From an uncultured Schlesneria sp. (GTDB taxonomy: Bacteria; Planctomycetota; Planctomycetia; Planctomycetales; Planctomycetaceae), in contig CAIULL010000027.1 of NCBI GenBank assembly GCA_903899985.1, forward strand, positions 1-60,837: a DNA stretch of 60,837 nt, in the 5' to 3' direction. The translations under genes were made by a program, and so were the position numbers. Numbering within the stretch: position 1 is the stretch's first letter; every line of letters starts with the position of its first letter. Positions 43,289 through 53,000 of this stretch are shown here, in pieces. The notes below the pieces were generated by a model that saw only the letters and a list, made by a program, of their open reading frames with translations, was not told the DNA's origin and made no database searches.

Positions 43289-43388
43289 GAGGGAGCCTCC
43301 TGCCGAGCCGTGAATGGGGTACACGCATCGACGATGCGGCTCGACAGGAGTTTCGCCCTCCCGCTGAGTTGCGGGACGCACCCGCAAC
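43289..43388. terminator. Compound hairpin region between convergent genes
   Basis: Two adjacent foldbacks. The first pairs GAGGG (43289), CTCCTG and CGAGCCG with CGGCTCG (43337), CAGGAG and CCCTC (43356) in matched order, giving a long imperfect stem. The second is a perfect 8-bp stem GTTGCGGG/CCCGCAAC (43368-43388) with the loop ACGCA. They sit between the 3' ends of the phosphoesterase (+) and pckA (-), so termination for both genes is the simplest role. Confidence 0.62.
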
Positions 43389-43395
43389 GTGACAA

Positions 43396-44973
43396 TTAGC
43401 CTTCCATTGAGGCCTTAATCACGCCTCCTGACTGGAACTGCGCGTGGGTTTCCGCGAACAATGCGGCTAACTTACGGGCACTCGCTTCATACGCACCGGG
43501 ATCGGACCATGCCTTTCGCGGGTCAAGAATCTCATTAGGCACATTCGAACACCGCGTGATCACGTTCAGCCCGAAGATCGGGTCGACATGAGTTGGCGCA
43601 TCCTTCAGTTCACCCGAATGAATCGCATCAATGATTGATCGCGTATACGCCAGTTTCATTCGCGAACCGGTTCCATAGGCGCCACCGCTCCAGCCGGTGT
43701 TGACCAGCCAGACTTTGGCATTGTGGGTTCGAATTCGATCTGCCAGCAGGTCGGCGTACTTCTGAGGGTGCCAGACCAGGAATGGACCACCGAAACAGGG
43801 GGAAAATGTGGCCTGAGGTTCTTTCACGCCGACTTCGGTTCCGGCGATCTTCGCCGTGTAGCCGTTCACAAAGTGGAACATCGCCTGTTCGGGAGTCAGG
43901 CGACTGACTGGTGGCAGCACTCCAAAGGCATCACATGTCAAAAAGATGACGTCGGTCGGGTGACCAGCAACACAAGGAATTTTTGCATTTGTCACATACT
44001 CGATCGGGTAAGCCCCGCGGGTATTTTGTGTGATCGACGAATTGTTGAAATCAACATGATGATGTGCATCGTCGTAGACGACGTTTTCCAGGACCGCACC
44101 GTAGCGTAATGCCTGGAAAATCTCGGGTTCGGACTCACGTGAAAGATAAATTGCTTTCGCGTAACAGCCCCCTTCAATGTTGAAAATCCCTTCATTCGAC
44201 CAGCAATGTTCGTCGTCACCAATGAGCGATCGACGCGGATCAGCCGACAGAGTGGTTTTTCCTGTTCCCGACAATCCAAACATCACCGACGATTGACCCG
44301 TCACCCGATCGGCCGTTGCCGAACAATGCATCGACAGGACACCCCGTTTGGGCATCAGGTAATTCATGATGGTGAAGATTCCCTTCTTCATCTCGCCGGC
44401 GTACTCGGTACCGAGAATGACGACTTCACCATTTTCAAAGCTGACATCAACACTGGTCGTGGATGTCATCCCGGTCGTATATCGATTGGCCGGGAATCGA
44501 CCGGCGTTATAGATCACGAAGTCGGGCTTACCAAAAGTTTCCAACTGTTCGTCCGTCGGACGAATCAGCATCTGATGCATAAACAAGGCATGATATGGCC
44601 GTGAACAGATCACACGAACCTTGATCTGGTACCGAGGGTCCCAGCCGGCATACGCGTCGACCACATAAAGTCGATCACGCGTGTTGAGATAGTCCTTCGC
44701 GCGCTCGCGATTGATCGAGAACGTGGCGTCGTCCAACGGAAAGTTGACCGGCCCCCACCAGATGTCATCGGACGAGGCGGAATTCTTGACCAGCCGCTTA
44801 TCTTGCGGAGACCGTCCCGTCTTCTCGCCGGAATAGGCGATCAAAGCACCCGAATTGGAAATGCGCGTCCCCGGTTCATACCGGATCGCTTCTTCATACA
44901 ACTGCGAGGGGTCAGCATTACGCAAAATCGTCTGCACATTCAAACCATGCACAGACAAATCAAATTTCGACAT
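43396..44973 (-). CDS. pckA: Phosphoenolpyruvate carboxykinase (ATP)
   Basis: A 525-residue enzyme that converts oxaloacetate and ATP to phosphoenolpyruvate, the first step of gluconeogenesis. The ATP-type is shown by the P-loop GLSGTGKTTLSAD (about residues 240-252), the following IGDDEHCW metal-binding block and the early GEKTGRSPQDKR substrate block (about 50-62). RYTTGMTSTTSVD and the C-terminal LVNTGWSGGAYGTGSRMKL agree. The frame opens at 45165, but the ATG at 44973 with AGGAGAG eight bases upstream is the start. It is monocistronic, convergent with the phosphoesterase gene. The long upstream gap (44974-45572) probably contains its promoter. Confidence 0.95.
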   Translation of the reverse strand: MSKFDLSVHGLNVQTILRNADPSQLYEEAIRYEPGTRISNSGALIAYSGEKTGRSPQDKRLVKNSASSDDIWWGPVNFPLDDATFSINRERAKDYLNTRDRLYVVDAYAGWDPRYQIKVRVICSRPYHALFMHQMLIRPTDEQLETFGKPDFVIYNAGRFPANRYTTGMTSTTSVDVSFENGEVVILGTEYAGEMKKGIFTIMNYLMPKRGVLSMHCSATADRVTGQSSVMFGLSGTGKTTLSADPRRSLIGDDEHCWSNEGIFNIEGGCYAKAIYLSRESEPEIFQALRYGAVLENVVYDDAHHHVDFNNSSITQNTRGAYPIEYVTNAKIPCVAGHPTDVIFLTCDAFGVLPPVSRLTPEQAMFHFVNGYTAKIAGTEVGVKEPQATFSPCFGGPFLVWHPQKYADLLADRIRTHNAKVWLVNTGWSGGAYGTGSRMKLAYTRSIIDAIHSGELKDAPTHVDPIFGLNVITRCSNVPNEILDPRKAWSDPGAYEASARKLAALFAETHAQFQSGGVIKASMEG

Positions 44974-45572
44974 CAGTCTCTCCTGAGAGCCCAGTACTCC
45001 GACGATCCATCCGAGCGCTCTTGGATGATAACAGATTGCCGAAAGATCATCCTCCCTCAAACACGGGAACATGGCTTCAAAAACGACGGGCCCCGAGCCA
45101 CGGTGGAATGTAAGACGAATGACGTTGGGGTGGGGGCGTGGTCTGGTTACCAAATTCGCTTCCACCTGGATGAAGATTCAGTCGGAGTTACCGTTTATCG
45201 ATACGCCTCAATGTAAATTCCCATGGCAAAGACAAAGTTAATTCAGTGAAATCCCTGCGCCGCCGCGGCAGGGGCTTTGCATTCGTCTGAGGCGCCGTTT
45301 ACCGAGGCGTTATCACGCAGATTTCCGAGGCAAAGGCCCATTAAGCATCTGCATGCGGGGGGGCAATAGTGTCAGGACCTGATCCTCATTGTTTCGGCGA
45401 CAAAATCGTCCAGTGAGTCGCTGCTTGGTATGAACGGAATTGGACGTTCAATTCAATCGATGTCATGACCCCCGTTCTATTTTTAATTCCGAAGCCCCAG
45501 ACTTTCTCAGCTGCCGGACTGCGGCTTCGGAAAGGCAGACGGCCTTCGCGGGATAGATGCTTATGAGCCGTT
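44974..45572. other. Gap upstream of pckA
   Basis: About 600 bases between pckA and the methyltransferase gene, both on the minus strand. A short hairpin CCCTGC/GCAGGG with a nine-base loop lies at 45253-45273. No gene was recognised; short frames here have no family features. Confidence 0.45.
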
Positions 45573-46616
45573 TCACTGGATCGGAACGGACTCAATAATA
45601 CTCGCCGTTGCCCCCGGTACCGAGTTGATGCCGGTGACCTGATAGCCCGCTGACAACAGAAGTGACGACCACTCCGCTTCGCTTCGCTCGCGACCCCCTG
45701 TGACCGCGAGCATATTGATGTCGGCCATCAGCAATTTCTCTAAAGCAGGATCGGTCGACGCGACCGTCGTTGGGAGCACAACTTCGATGATCAGCAGCCT
45801 GCTTCCCGGTTCTGCGACCGCACGGCAGTTGTGAAGAATGCGCCGCGCGTTGGTGTCGTCGTAACCGTGCAGAACGCTTTGAAGAATGTAGACGTCCGGC
45901 CCCGTTGGCACCGAGTCAAACAGGTCCGCGGCCTGGAACTGACATCGATCCGCCAGTCCGAGTGATTTGAATTTTGTCGCCGCCGCGGTCACCGCTTCAT
46001 TCCGGTCGACGAGAATTCCTTGGGCCTGGGGAATCGCGGTCAGAATTGCCGTCAGCAATCCGCCGCCACCTCCACCAAGATCCGCGATGACTCGATATGT
46101 CGAAAAATCATGAGCCGCGATAAACGGAGCCATACTCGCCGCCGTTGATTCCGCGAAGGCGTGATGAAAAATTGCTTTGGCATCAGGTTCCACCGACCAG
46201 CGTGATTTCGTTCCATCGCGTTCTCTCGCTATCGCGGCACCATCCCGATTTCCCGTCTGAACACAATCAGCCAGATAGGTCCACGAATCGGCCAGCAGGT
46301 CGGCCCAGAAAATGATCGAAGCCCAGACGGATTCTGGCACATCCTTGCGAAGTGGCTGTCCAAACGGCGTTAATCGGTATCGGGCGGGTGCCACTTCGGC
46401 GACAACTCCGATACTTGCCAATGCACGTAGAAGTCGATGCAGAGCGTCTGGGTTGGTCTTAGTTACCAGCGCAATCTCGTCGAGACTTTTTTCAACATCA
46501 CCAAGTGCGTCGGCGATTCCCAGCCTCACCGCTGCAACCAATAACTTCCCTCGGAAGTACCCGCGTGCCATCTCACCGAGGGAGACGGGGTTAGCTGCAT
46601 CTTGATCCTGGCTCAT
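45573..46616 (-). CDS. O-methyltransferase, family 2 (SAM-dependent)
   Basis: A 347-residue S-adenosylmethionine-dependent methyltransferase of the plant/microbial family 2 layout. The N-terminal dimerisation winged helix (about residues 12-95, VRLGIADALGDVEKSLDEIALVTKTNPDALHRLLRALAS) precedes a Rossmann domain with motif I VIADLGGGGGGLLTAIL near 185. YILQSVLHGYDDTNARRILHNC near residue 250 is the catalytic His region. Homologues methylate phenols, indoles or polyketides in secondary metabolism. No biosynthetic cluster is adjacent, so the substrate is unknown. Confidence 0.88.
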   Translation of the reverse strand: MSQDQDAANPVSLGEMARGYFRGKLLVAAVRLGIADALGDVEKSLDEIALVTKTNPDALHRLLRALASIGVVAEVAPARYRLTPFGQPLRKDVPESVWASIIFWADLLADSWTYLADCVQTGNRDGAAIARERDGTKSRWSVEPDAKAIFHHAFAESTAASMAPFIAAHDFSTYRVIADLGGGGGGLLTAILTAIPQAQGILVDRNEAVTAAATKFKSLGLADRCQFQAADLFDSVPTGPDVYILQSVLHGYDDTNARRILHNCRAVAEPGSRLLIIEVVLPTTVASTDPALEKLLMADINMLAVTGGRERSEAEWSSLLLSAGYQVTGINSVPGATASIIESVPIQ

Positions 46617-46819
46617 GAAATGAACTCACGTTGCTGGTTTCGAGCAATATCCTGAAAACTCGCCGCCAGCAAAACTATTCACGACGGCTGGAAAAAGTTC
46701 AATGGTTCCGGAATGACACGACTTGTGAAACAGTAAAGCGTTGTGTAAGAGCGTTTTATCTGCCGTTGTGTGCAAGACCGTAACGGCGGCTGTTCCCCCG
46801 CCGCAAAGGAGATTTGTTC

Positions 46820-47206
46820 GTGAAGAAAGTTGTGTTTGTCTGCGTGGAAAACTCGAACCGAAGTCAGATGGCTGAAGCGTTTGCGCGCATACACGGGAAT
46901 GGGAAGGTCGAACCTTATAGTGCCGGGTCCCGTCCATCGGGCCGAGTCAACCCGAAAGCCATCGAAGCGATGCGCGAACTGGGATACGACCTGACGACTC
47001 ATACTTCCAAGGGGCTGGACGCCTTCAATGGGAACGAAGTCGAAGTGGCCATTACGATGGGGTGTGGAGACGAGTGTCCTCTTGTCATTGCGAAGCAGCG
47101 ATTGGACTGGCAGATACCAGACCCGCGCGACATGACGCCCGAACAGTTTCGCGAAGTGCGAAATCTGATTGAGTGCAAAGTGAAAGAATTAATCGCAACG
47201 CTGTAG
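46820..47206 (+). CDS. arsC: Arsenate reductase, thioredoxin-coupled LMW-PTP type
   Basis: A 128-residue protein of the low-molecular-weight tyrosine phosphatase fold. The active loop CVENSNRSQMAEAFA fits CX5R, with Cys near residue 8 and Arg at 14; the late DPRD fits the general acid Asp. The redox Cys pair expected in pI258-type ArsC corresponds to the Cys in MGCGDECP near 75-82. It would reduce arsenate to arsenite, or act as a phosphatase. The start was set by the ribosome site: AAAGGAGAT leaves eight bases to a GTG at 46820, but only two to the TTG at 46814. There is no ArsR or arsenite pump next to it. Confidence 0.85.
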   Translation: MKKVVFVCVENSNRSQMAEAFARIHGNGKVEPYSAGSRPSGRVNPKAIEAMRELGYDLTTHTSKGLDAFNGNEVEVAITMGCGDECPLVIAKQRLDWQIPDPRDMTPEQFREVRNLIECKVKELIATL

Positions 47207-47260
47207 CAGGCTGGCTGGTTGAAATTCTGACTTGATAAGTCAGTTCCGAGGATTTCTTCC

Positions 47261-47429
47261 AAAGTAGCCATCACCACTCCGCGTGATGAGCATTGTTCGA
47301 GAACCAGCCAAATACCAAACAGCATTTTTTCAAAGCCGAGATTTGAATAATGAATTTGTTCCGAAGCTAAGGCAACGATTGAATCGTTTCTGACACATGC
47401 TCATCACGCGGAGCGATGATGGCTACTTT
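47261..47429 (+). repeat. Left palindromic flank of the RAYT gene (169 bp)
   Basis: Starts AAAGTAGCCATC and ends GATGGCTACTTT; the 32-base termini are inverted copies with two mismatches. The interior holds smaller palindromes such as AACGATTGAATCGTT. It differs from the right copy at about a dozen of 169 positions. It ends 14 bases before the transposase ATG, so it may supply the promoter and regulate expression. Confidence 0.88.
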
Positions 47430-47443
47430 TCTAAGTGCATTCC

Positions 47444-48100
47444 ATGAGTGAGCTTCATTTCTTTGATCCACGTGCAGACGTCTCGGTGTTTGAACGACGG
47501 TTGCCACATTGGATGCAGGCCGGAGTTCTATGTTTCATCACATGGCGTACGAATGATTCCATTCCGCAAGAAGTGCTGGAGCGCTGGCAGCATGAGCGGC
47601 GTCAATGGCTAAGGCTTCATGGCATCAATCCGCTTGATGCGAACTGGAGACAACGACTTCAAGATCTGAGTCAGGAATCACGTGAAGAGTTTTTTGGTCA
47701 CTTTTCCAAACGCTGGCATGACGAACTGGATGCAGGCCACGGCGCATGCGTCCTTAAATCGCCGAATTTGTCGAAAATCGTCGCCGACAGCTTGCTTACG
47801 TTCGATGGAGATCGATACGACTTGACGGACTTCGTTGTCATGCCCAATCACGTTCAACTTTTAGCGGCGTTTCGCGACGAAGACTCGATGTTAGTTCAAT
47901 GCGAAAACTGGAAGCATTATCAAGCTGTTCAGATTAACCGTGTAATCGGCACATCGGGACGATTCTGGCAACAGGACGGCTTTGATCATCTCGTGAGATC
48001 AGAAGTACAGTTCAAGCATTTTCGACGCTACGTCGCGGACAATCCTCGGAAAGGCCGAGTATTACCCGCGAATTCTGTTGTATGGTCGAAAAAGATATGA
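47444..48100 (+). CDS. REP-associated tyrosine transposase (RAYT, Y1 HUH family)
   Basis: A 218-residue Y1-type transposase related to IS200 TnpA. Features are readable in order: an N-terminal FITWRTND strand, the metal-binding block FVVMPNHVQLLAAF (about residues 128-141), ENWKHYQAVQINRVIG, and FWQQDGFDHLVRSEVQFKHFRRYVADNP with the probable catalytic Tyr in RRYV. The HUH motif is HVQ: the second His is Gln. It has no partner TnpB. The ATG at 47444 follows a GTG three codons earlier. In related systems the protein cleaves single-stranded hairpin DNA of REP elements. Here the 169-bp flanking repeats are the natural candidates for substrate. Confidence 0.88.
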   Translation: MSELHFFDPRADVSVFERRLPHWMQAGVLCFITWRTNDSIPQEVLERWQHERRQWLRLHGINPLDANWRQRLQDLSQESREEFFGHFSKRWHDELDAGHGACVLKSPNLSKIVADSLLTFDGDRYDLTDFVVMPNHVQLLAAFRDEDSMLVQCENWKHYQAVQINRVIGTSGRFWQQDGFDHLVRSEVQFKHFRRYVADNPRKGRVLPANSVVWSKKI

Positions 48101-48119
48101 CAGCAAAAGCGGCGTGCCC

Positions 48120-48288
48120 AAAGTAGCCATCATCGCTCCGCGTGATGAGCACTGTTCGAGAACCAGCCAAATACCAAACAGCATGTTTTTAAAGCCAAGA
48201 TTTGAGTAATGGGTTTGTTCCAAAGCTAAGGCAACGATTGAATCATTTCCGACACATGCTCATCACGCGGAGCGATGATGGCTACTTT
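48120..48288 (+). repeat. Right palindromic flank of the RAYT gene (169 bp)
   Basis: A direct copy of the left flank, starting 19 bases after the transposase stop. Its 32-base terminal inverted repeats (48120-48151 and 48257-48288) are perfect. The terminal GTAG within AAAGTAGCC resembles the tetranucleotide that precedes REP hairpins. Same length as the left copy. Confidence 0.88.
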
Positions 48289-48337
48289 GTCGTCTTCGGA
48301 AAAGCAGTGGCTTCTTCGTCTGCCAGAGAAAAAAGAG

Positions 48338-48367
48338 CACTGCTTGACCGAAGACGGTCAAGCAGTG
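48338..48367. repeat. Convergent-gene hairpin repeat, copy 2
   Basis: A perfect 13-bp stem CACTGCTTGACCG/CGGTCAAGCAGTG with loop AAGA, followed by GCAC. It lies between the RAYT gene (+) and the membrane protein gene (-), 50 bases after the right RAYT repeat. Copies 1 and 3 are at 39058 and 54417. Confidence 0.78.
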
Positions 48368-48463
48368 GCACAATCTTTAGAAAATTGAAGATTCTCTGGA
48401 AGTTTTAAGCGATTCGCCGATTTGATCCGCAGACTGATGCTCGTGAAATGCTCACTAATTCTT

Positions 48464-48961
48464 TCACGCAGTCACTGCCGTTTCGATGGGGACTTCAGGC
48501 CGGGTCCTCGATCGAAATCTTTGATTGGCCGCCTGAAAGTAGAGAAAACATCCAGTCAAGATCGTCTCGATGACAGGAAGATCGATTTGAGTGACAATCG
48601 AAAAGCCGAGCCTTTGCCAGAGATAGCGTCGATGAAATTCGGACGCCGACGGCCACCAGGTGAAAAACTCGTAGGCAATAATTCCCACGATGCCGATCAG
48701 GCCAAATGAGATCAACAACGATCCGAGCAATCGTGTGGCACGCTCCCCAATCCAGTTTTGGATCAAGGCAGCAAGCGGAAGCAGTACGACCAGCCAGGAA
48801 AGATGGCAAGCCACCAGAGCCAACAGCGGCGGACCGCACCCCCAGGGGCCACAAATGCTGTGCCCCCAATCCGATCGCACCTGGCCGATTGACAGTGTTG
48901 CCAGGAAAACGAGTCCCCAAACCACGATTCCTGCAATAATCCTTAAGCCCGAAAGCGACAT
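48464..48961 (-). CDS. Hypothetical four-helix membrane protein
   Basis: A 165-residue protein with four hydrophobic segments (about residues 5-25, 45-68, 80-103, 125-145), so it is predicted to lie in the inner membrane. It is not recognised as a known family. A Cys/Pro/Gly-rich loop ICGPWGCGPP follows helix 1 at about residues 36-45 and would face the periplasm if the N-terminus is inside. Charged C-terminal end RFRSRTRPEVP. Hydrophobicity and length argue for a real gene, but nothing ties it to a process. The next gene upstream is another membrane-anchored hypothetical on the same strand. Confidence 0.6.
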   Translation of the reverse strand: MSLSGLRIIAGIVVWGLVFLATLSIGQVRSDWGHSICGPWGCGPPLLALVACHLSWLVVLLPLAALIQNWIGERATRLLGSLLISFGLIGIVGIIAYEFFTWWPSASEFHRRYLWQRLGFSIVTQIDLPVIETILTGCFLYFQAANQRFRSRTRPEVPIETAVTA

Positions 48962-49087
48962 GGAAATCCCGATTTCGATTCAAACTAAAGTGACAAACGG
49001 AATCAATTTCTTGAGTCTCAAGGCTGATTAATCAGATCGACCGTCAATCCAAGATGGGCAGAAAAAAGACGCTCAATTTGTTTCATT

Positions 49088-49576
49088 TCAATTCGATGTG
49101 TTTGGGGAATCGTCGGTGTTTTCAACCGAAAGGCGTTCTGGCGAAGAATCCTCCAAAGTCATCTCCGAAGGCAGTTCTAAGTCTTCCTTTGAAGTTGATT
49201 CCGGGGGAGAGATCGTTACATCCAACATATCTTGGAGCCTTATACGGTTACTGAGATCTGCGTCGGCTGCGATGGATGTCGGGCAACCAGTTGTCAATCC
49301 GCACGAATTGGAGACCGTTGATGCTCCATTCGATGCGGGACAGACATGTTGACTCACAGGGTCGTCGATCCAGGGAGCCGCGTATTCCGCGATTTCTGGA
49401 AACGTCGCCAATGCGGCGAATCCCCCAAACAAGAGTAGAATCGGCGTGTAAAATACGGCTGTTAAGGTTTGATGGTGTTCGCAGCCACCAGAGCAACTTA
49501 TTGAATTTAAGCCGACGGTCGATTTACCAGTTTGATTCGGTTCACTCACGTCAGGCATCACAGGAAGTTCAGGCAT
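49088..49576 (-). CDS. Hypothetical single-helix membrane protein
   Basis: A 162-residue protein of no recognised family. A soluble N-terminal segment of about 35 residues with CSGGCEHH (possible metal-binding Cys/His cluster) precedes one hydrophobic helix (about 38-60, LTAVFYTPILLLFGGFAALA). The C-terminal half is acidic and Ser/Thr-rich (DVTISPPESTSKEDLELPSE) and likely disordered. It is followed on the same strand, after 126 bases, by the four-helix membrane protein, and the two may be co-expressed. Low-complexity composition lowers confidence. Confidence 0.5.
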   Translation of the reverse strand: MPELPVMPDVSEPNQTGKSTVGLNSISCSGGCEHHQTLTAVFYTPILLLFGGFAALATFPEIAEYAAPWIDDPVSQHVCPASNGASTVSNSCGLTTGCPTSIAADADLSNRIRLQDMLDVTISPPESTSKEDLELPSEMTLEDSSPERLSVENTDDSPNTSN

Positions 49577-50052
49577 TCAAGGTTGTCCTTTACACGATTG
49601 CGATCGAGAAAACACATCCGAGTCGCGGCGAGAATGAGTCAAAACGGAAATTGCTCGCGAGACGTTTTGCGATCCTGGCTGCAAATGATTCATTCATGAC
49701 TGTCTCGCACGCGAAGCAGAGCTGAAAACCATTGAAACTCGATTCCCAAGCAATCAGATGCTTTTACTGTGGCTTTCGTTACGGAATAAATTTCGAAAAC
49801 CGAATCGAATTCCTCGCTTCCATCTCGGTCTCACATTTCTGGGTGTCGTTTGTGACAATTGTCCGACTTTGGATCAACGAAGATCTTGGGTCGAATCGTA
49901 AAGAATTGACGAATCATTCGGGCCAGAAAACTGAGTTGAGCCAAGGTACCGTTTAACGGTCTTACATCATGCAGCGCATGGCGACACAATGCGTAGGCGA
50001 CGACTTCTCGGATCCCTTCGGAGCAGGGACCCCTCGAATTGAAGACCAGATG
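49577..50052. other. Gap between hypothetical gene and TPR gene
   Basis: About 475 bases holding copy B of the diverged dispersed repeat (49813-49932). The 74-codon plus-strand frame that covers it (49732-49956) is not called as a gene because the similarity to copy A shows no third-position signature. Confidence 0.5.
49813..49932 (+). repeat. Diverged dispersed repeat, copy B
   Basis: Aligns without gaps to the minus strand of 38870-38989, with 82 of 120 positions identical by hand count; similarity continues for some 20 bases further upstream with one gap. Lies downstream of the TPR gene 3' end. The core shares TTTC.GGGTGT and TGGATC.A runs. Confidence 0.6.
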
Positions 50053-53000
50053 TTACGGGTGATCTTTGGGTGCAAAATCCCCGCCATCGACTAAATCTCT
50101 TGCCGGCCGGTGGCGATCGAGGTACGCCTGAGCTCGTTCGCGTTGTCGCGGAGACAGGCGCGGTTGGCGAAGTACGAGCGCCATCTGGAAACAGATGACA
50201 GCGGAACGTCGGTCCCCGCGAAGGTCGTACATTCTTCCCAGATTGTACTGGAGCCAGGCGTTTTCGGGACACTTCTGGATCGATTGGTCAAAGTCCTCAA
50301 TCGCGTCATTCCATCTCTCGAGGCCCGCTTTTGCCAGGGCGCGCCCGTTCAACGCATACGCCACGAACGATTCCTCTTGCTCTTCATCATTCGTTGCCAG
50401 TTCGATCGCACGATCAAGATCGAGGATTGCCTCTTCGTATTCTCCAAGTTCGACCCTGACCTGGCCTCGACCGCTGTATGCAGCAAGGCGATCTGAATCC
50501 CGCTCCAGGACTTGCGAAAAATCGTCACCCGCTTCGACCCAGTGTTCCAGATACCATTTTCCCCCCGCTCGAATCATCAGTCCATCGACGGAGTTCCCAT
50601 CAATCTGCAAGGCTGTTTCGGCCTTTTCGATCACTTGTTCGTAATTCTCACGATGCTGAGCAACGCCTGCTTCGATAAACAATTGTTGCAATTGAATTTG
50701 TTCTGCGGATTCTGGTTGCAGTTGAATTGCTTCGGCGAAATCCTTCTCAGCTTCTTCGGGACAGTCCTTGTACAGCCAGACCGTTCCCCTTCCGATCAGC
50801 GCCGGAACGGACGGGTTAAGTTCAATCAGTTTGTCGAAGTCCGCAATCGCTTTATCGTATTGCTCGGTAATAATAAACGAACGGGCGCGGAGCGCGAGCA
50901 CGATTTCGTTTGCCGGATCACTATTTAAAATCGCATCGAAGTCGAGGATCGCATCGGAAATTCGCGACATCCGACCCAGGAGCATTCCACGTTCCATGCG
51001 CGCCACCACAAGTTCCGGATCAATCTCCAGAGCTCGTGCAAACGCATTCAGAGCATCATCGAATTCTTCGCGGCTGACATGGCACGATGCTAAATTCTTC
51101 CAGGCGGCCGCAAAACCTGGAATCAGTTCGACCGTCTTGCGATAGTCGTCTAATGCTTCCTGGTTGCGTTTTAACATCGCCAGCAGATTGGCTCGATGAA
51201 ACCATGGCAATGCCCATTCAGGAGAAAGAGAAATCGCCTGGGAGTAAGATTCCTCTGCCAAACTCCAGAATTCTTCGCCGTCGTTTTCGTAAAGCAGGCC
51301 GCGAAGGTCGTGTGCCCGGGCATGGTTCGGATCGAATTCGATGGCAGATTCAACGTCCTCAAGCGATTCCTGATACTGCTGTCGAGTCAACCAGATCGAA
51401 GCTCGTTCGCATAACAAACTCGGGCTTGTCAAACCAAGCTCAAACGCACGGGCATAGTCGGGTAAGGCCTCGTCAAACTGGTCCAACTGAAAATGGGCGG
51501 TGGCGCGAAGTCCCCACCCACCTGGACCATCAGGCACAAGACTGATGATCTGGTCGGCGGCTTCAATCACCAGCTCCAGTTTCCCTTCTGCCAGCAACAA
51601 CTGTCCGCGATTAAACAAACAATCGACGTGTTCGGGTTGTAGACGCAACACTTCATTAAAATCGGACATGGCCGATTCATTGTGCTGTTGTTCCATGCGA
51701 ATACGGCCCCGTCGCAAGTAAAACTCTGCAACTAAAGAAGCCGACGAGCTGTCCGTGTACTCAATGCACCGGGTCAAATCATTTTCGGCATCCGCCCAAC
51801 GGGACTCATTGGCGTTGAGTGAACCTCGGTGAAAATAGGCAGAGACGCATCTGGGATCGAGTTCAATCGCGCGATTAAACCAATTCCTGGCGCGGACAGC
51901 GTCACCGCTAATCCAGCTTAAACGACCCCGCGCCACATCAAAAACGGGGGATTCGGCCCCAGCTCGCTCGGCCGCTTCCAGAACATCTTTTGCAGCGTCG
52001 AGTTGATTAAATTCAAATAAGGTCTCGATCACTGCCGCCCTGTTTTTGAGATTCATCGGATTGACATTGATCGCTCGTTGGACGGCCTGAATTCCATCGT
52101 CTTCTCGCCCCATTTTCAATTGATTCCACGCGTGCCGCAGATAGGCCCACGCTCGCCCCTGATGATCCATGTCCGTTGAACTGGTCGCTACATACAGCGC
52201 GTCTTCTGACGCTTGCTGAAACGATCCAGATTCAGAGAGAAGTCCGGATCGCAGCATTCTCGCCAGATTGTTGTCAGGAGCAGCGTCCAGAAATGCAGTG
52301 TATTGCTCGACGCCCCAAGAGGATCTGGAATCAATTTCAGCCGGCTTTTCTGCAAAGATCGAAAGGGCCTTGAAAAGTAACTCATGTGTCTCGGCCCCTT
52401 CAATGCACCTGGATTCTGGCAAACCGGCAAAGGGAGCGCGCCAGTACTCAGCCCACTCCGGTGATTGATAGCCAAATACCGCAAACATGCTGAAGGCGGA
52501 AATCCCTTTGCTGAAATTCGGGCGAGGGAGTCGTCGGATTGTCTCGACCAGTTGGCGAAGGACGCTTTCGTCAAGAACCGATGGCTCCTGATAGATATCA
52601 ATCAAGATTCGCTGATCGGAGCAGTAAGCGATGTCGAGTCGCAAATAATACTGTGTTGAAAGAGGTCCTTTCGGCTTAAGAGAACTCAACAGAAATCGAG
52701 CTGTTCTTGCATGAACTTCGATTTCTGTTGCGGCATCAGGGTCAACAAGATCGACCGGTTGCCCGAACCGAATTTCGTACTCGAACCAGTCTCCGTTAAG
52801 AGCCTTTATTGGACGCTGGGGAATTAACTTCGTGCCCGTGAATCGAATTTCCAGATCGGGATTTTTCTCAATCAATTCCCGCAATTCGAAATCGCGCCGC
52901 AGGAACTGATGTGCCTTGAAACGATACCGGGACTGGCCAATCCAATGATCCAGACTGCGACCGATCAATTGCAGTTTCCGCATCGCCCGTTTCACAGGCT

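Larger units (their letters stand above)
47261..48288 (+). mobile_element. RAYT-type element: transposase gene between two 169-bp palindromic repeats
   Basis: The unit consists of a left 169-bp repeat, a REP-associated-type transposase gene, and a right 169-bp repeat in direct orientation. Each repeat is closed by 32-base inverted termini. The layout resembles a REPtron, where a RAYT acts on palindromic repeats, but the repeats here are much larger than typical REPs. No target duplication was found by eye. It sits between arsC and a hypothetical membrane gene. Confidence 0.75.

Noticed and set aside
45386-45595. A 69-codon minus-strand frame upstream of pckA
   Set aside because: Overlaps the methyltransferase 3' end and shows no recognisable features.
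46820-47206. A complete arsenic-resistance operon
   Set aside because: Only the ArsC-like gene is present; no ArsR, ArsB or Acr3 gene is adjacent, and the gene could be a phosphatase.
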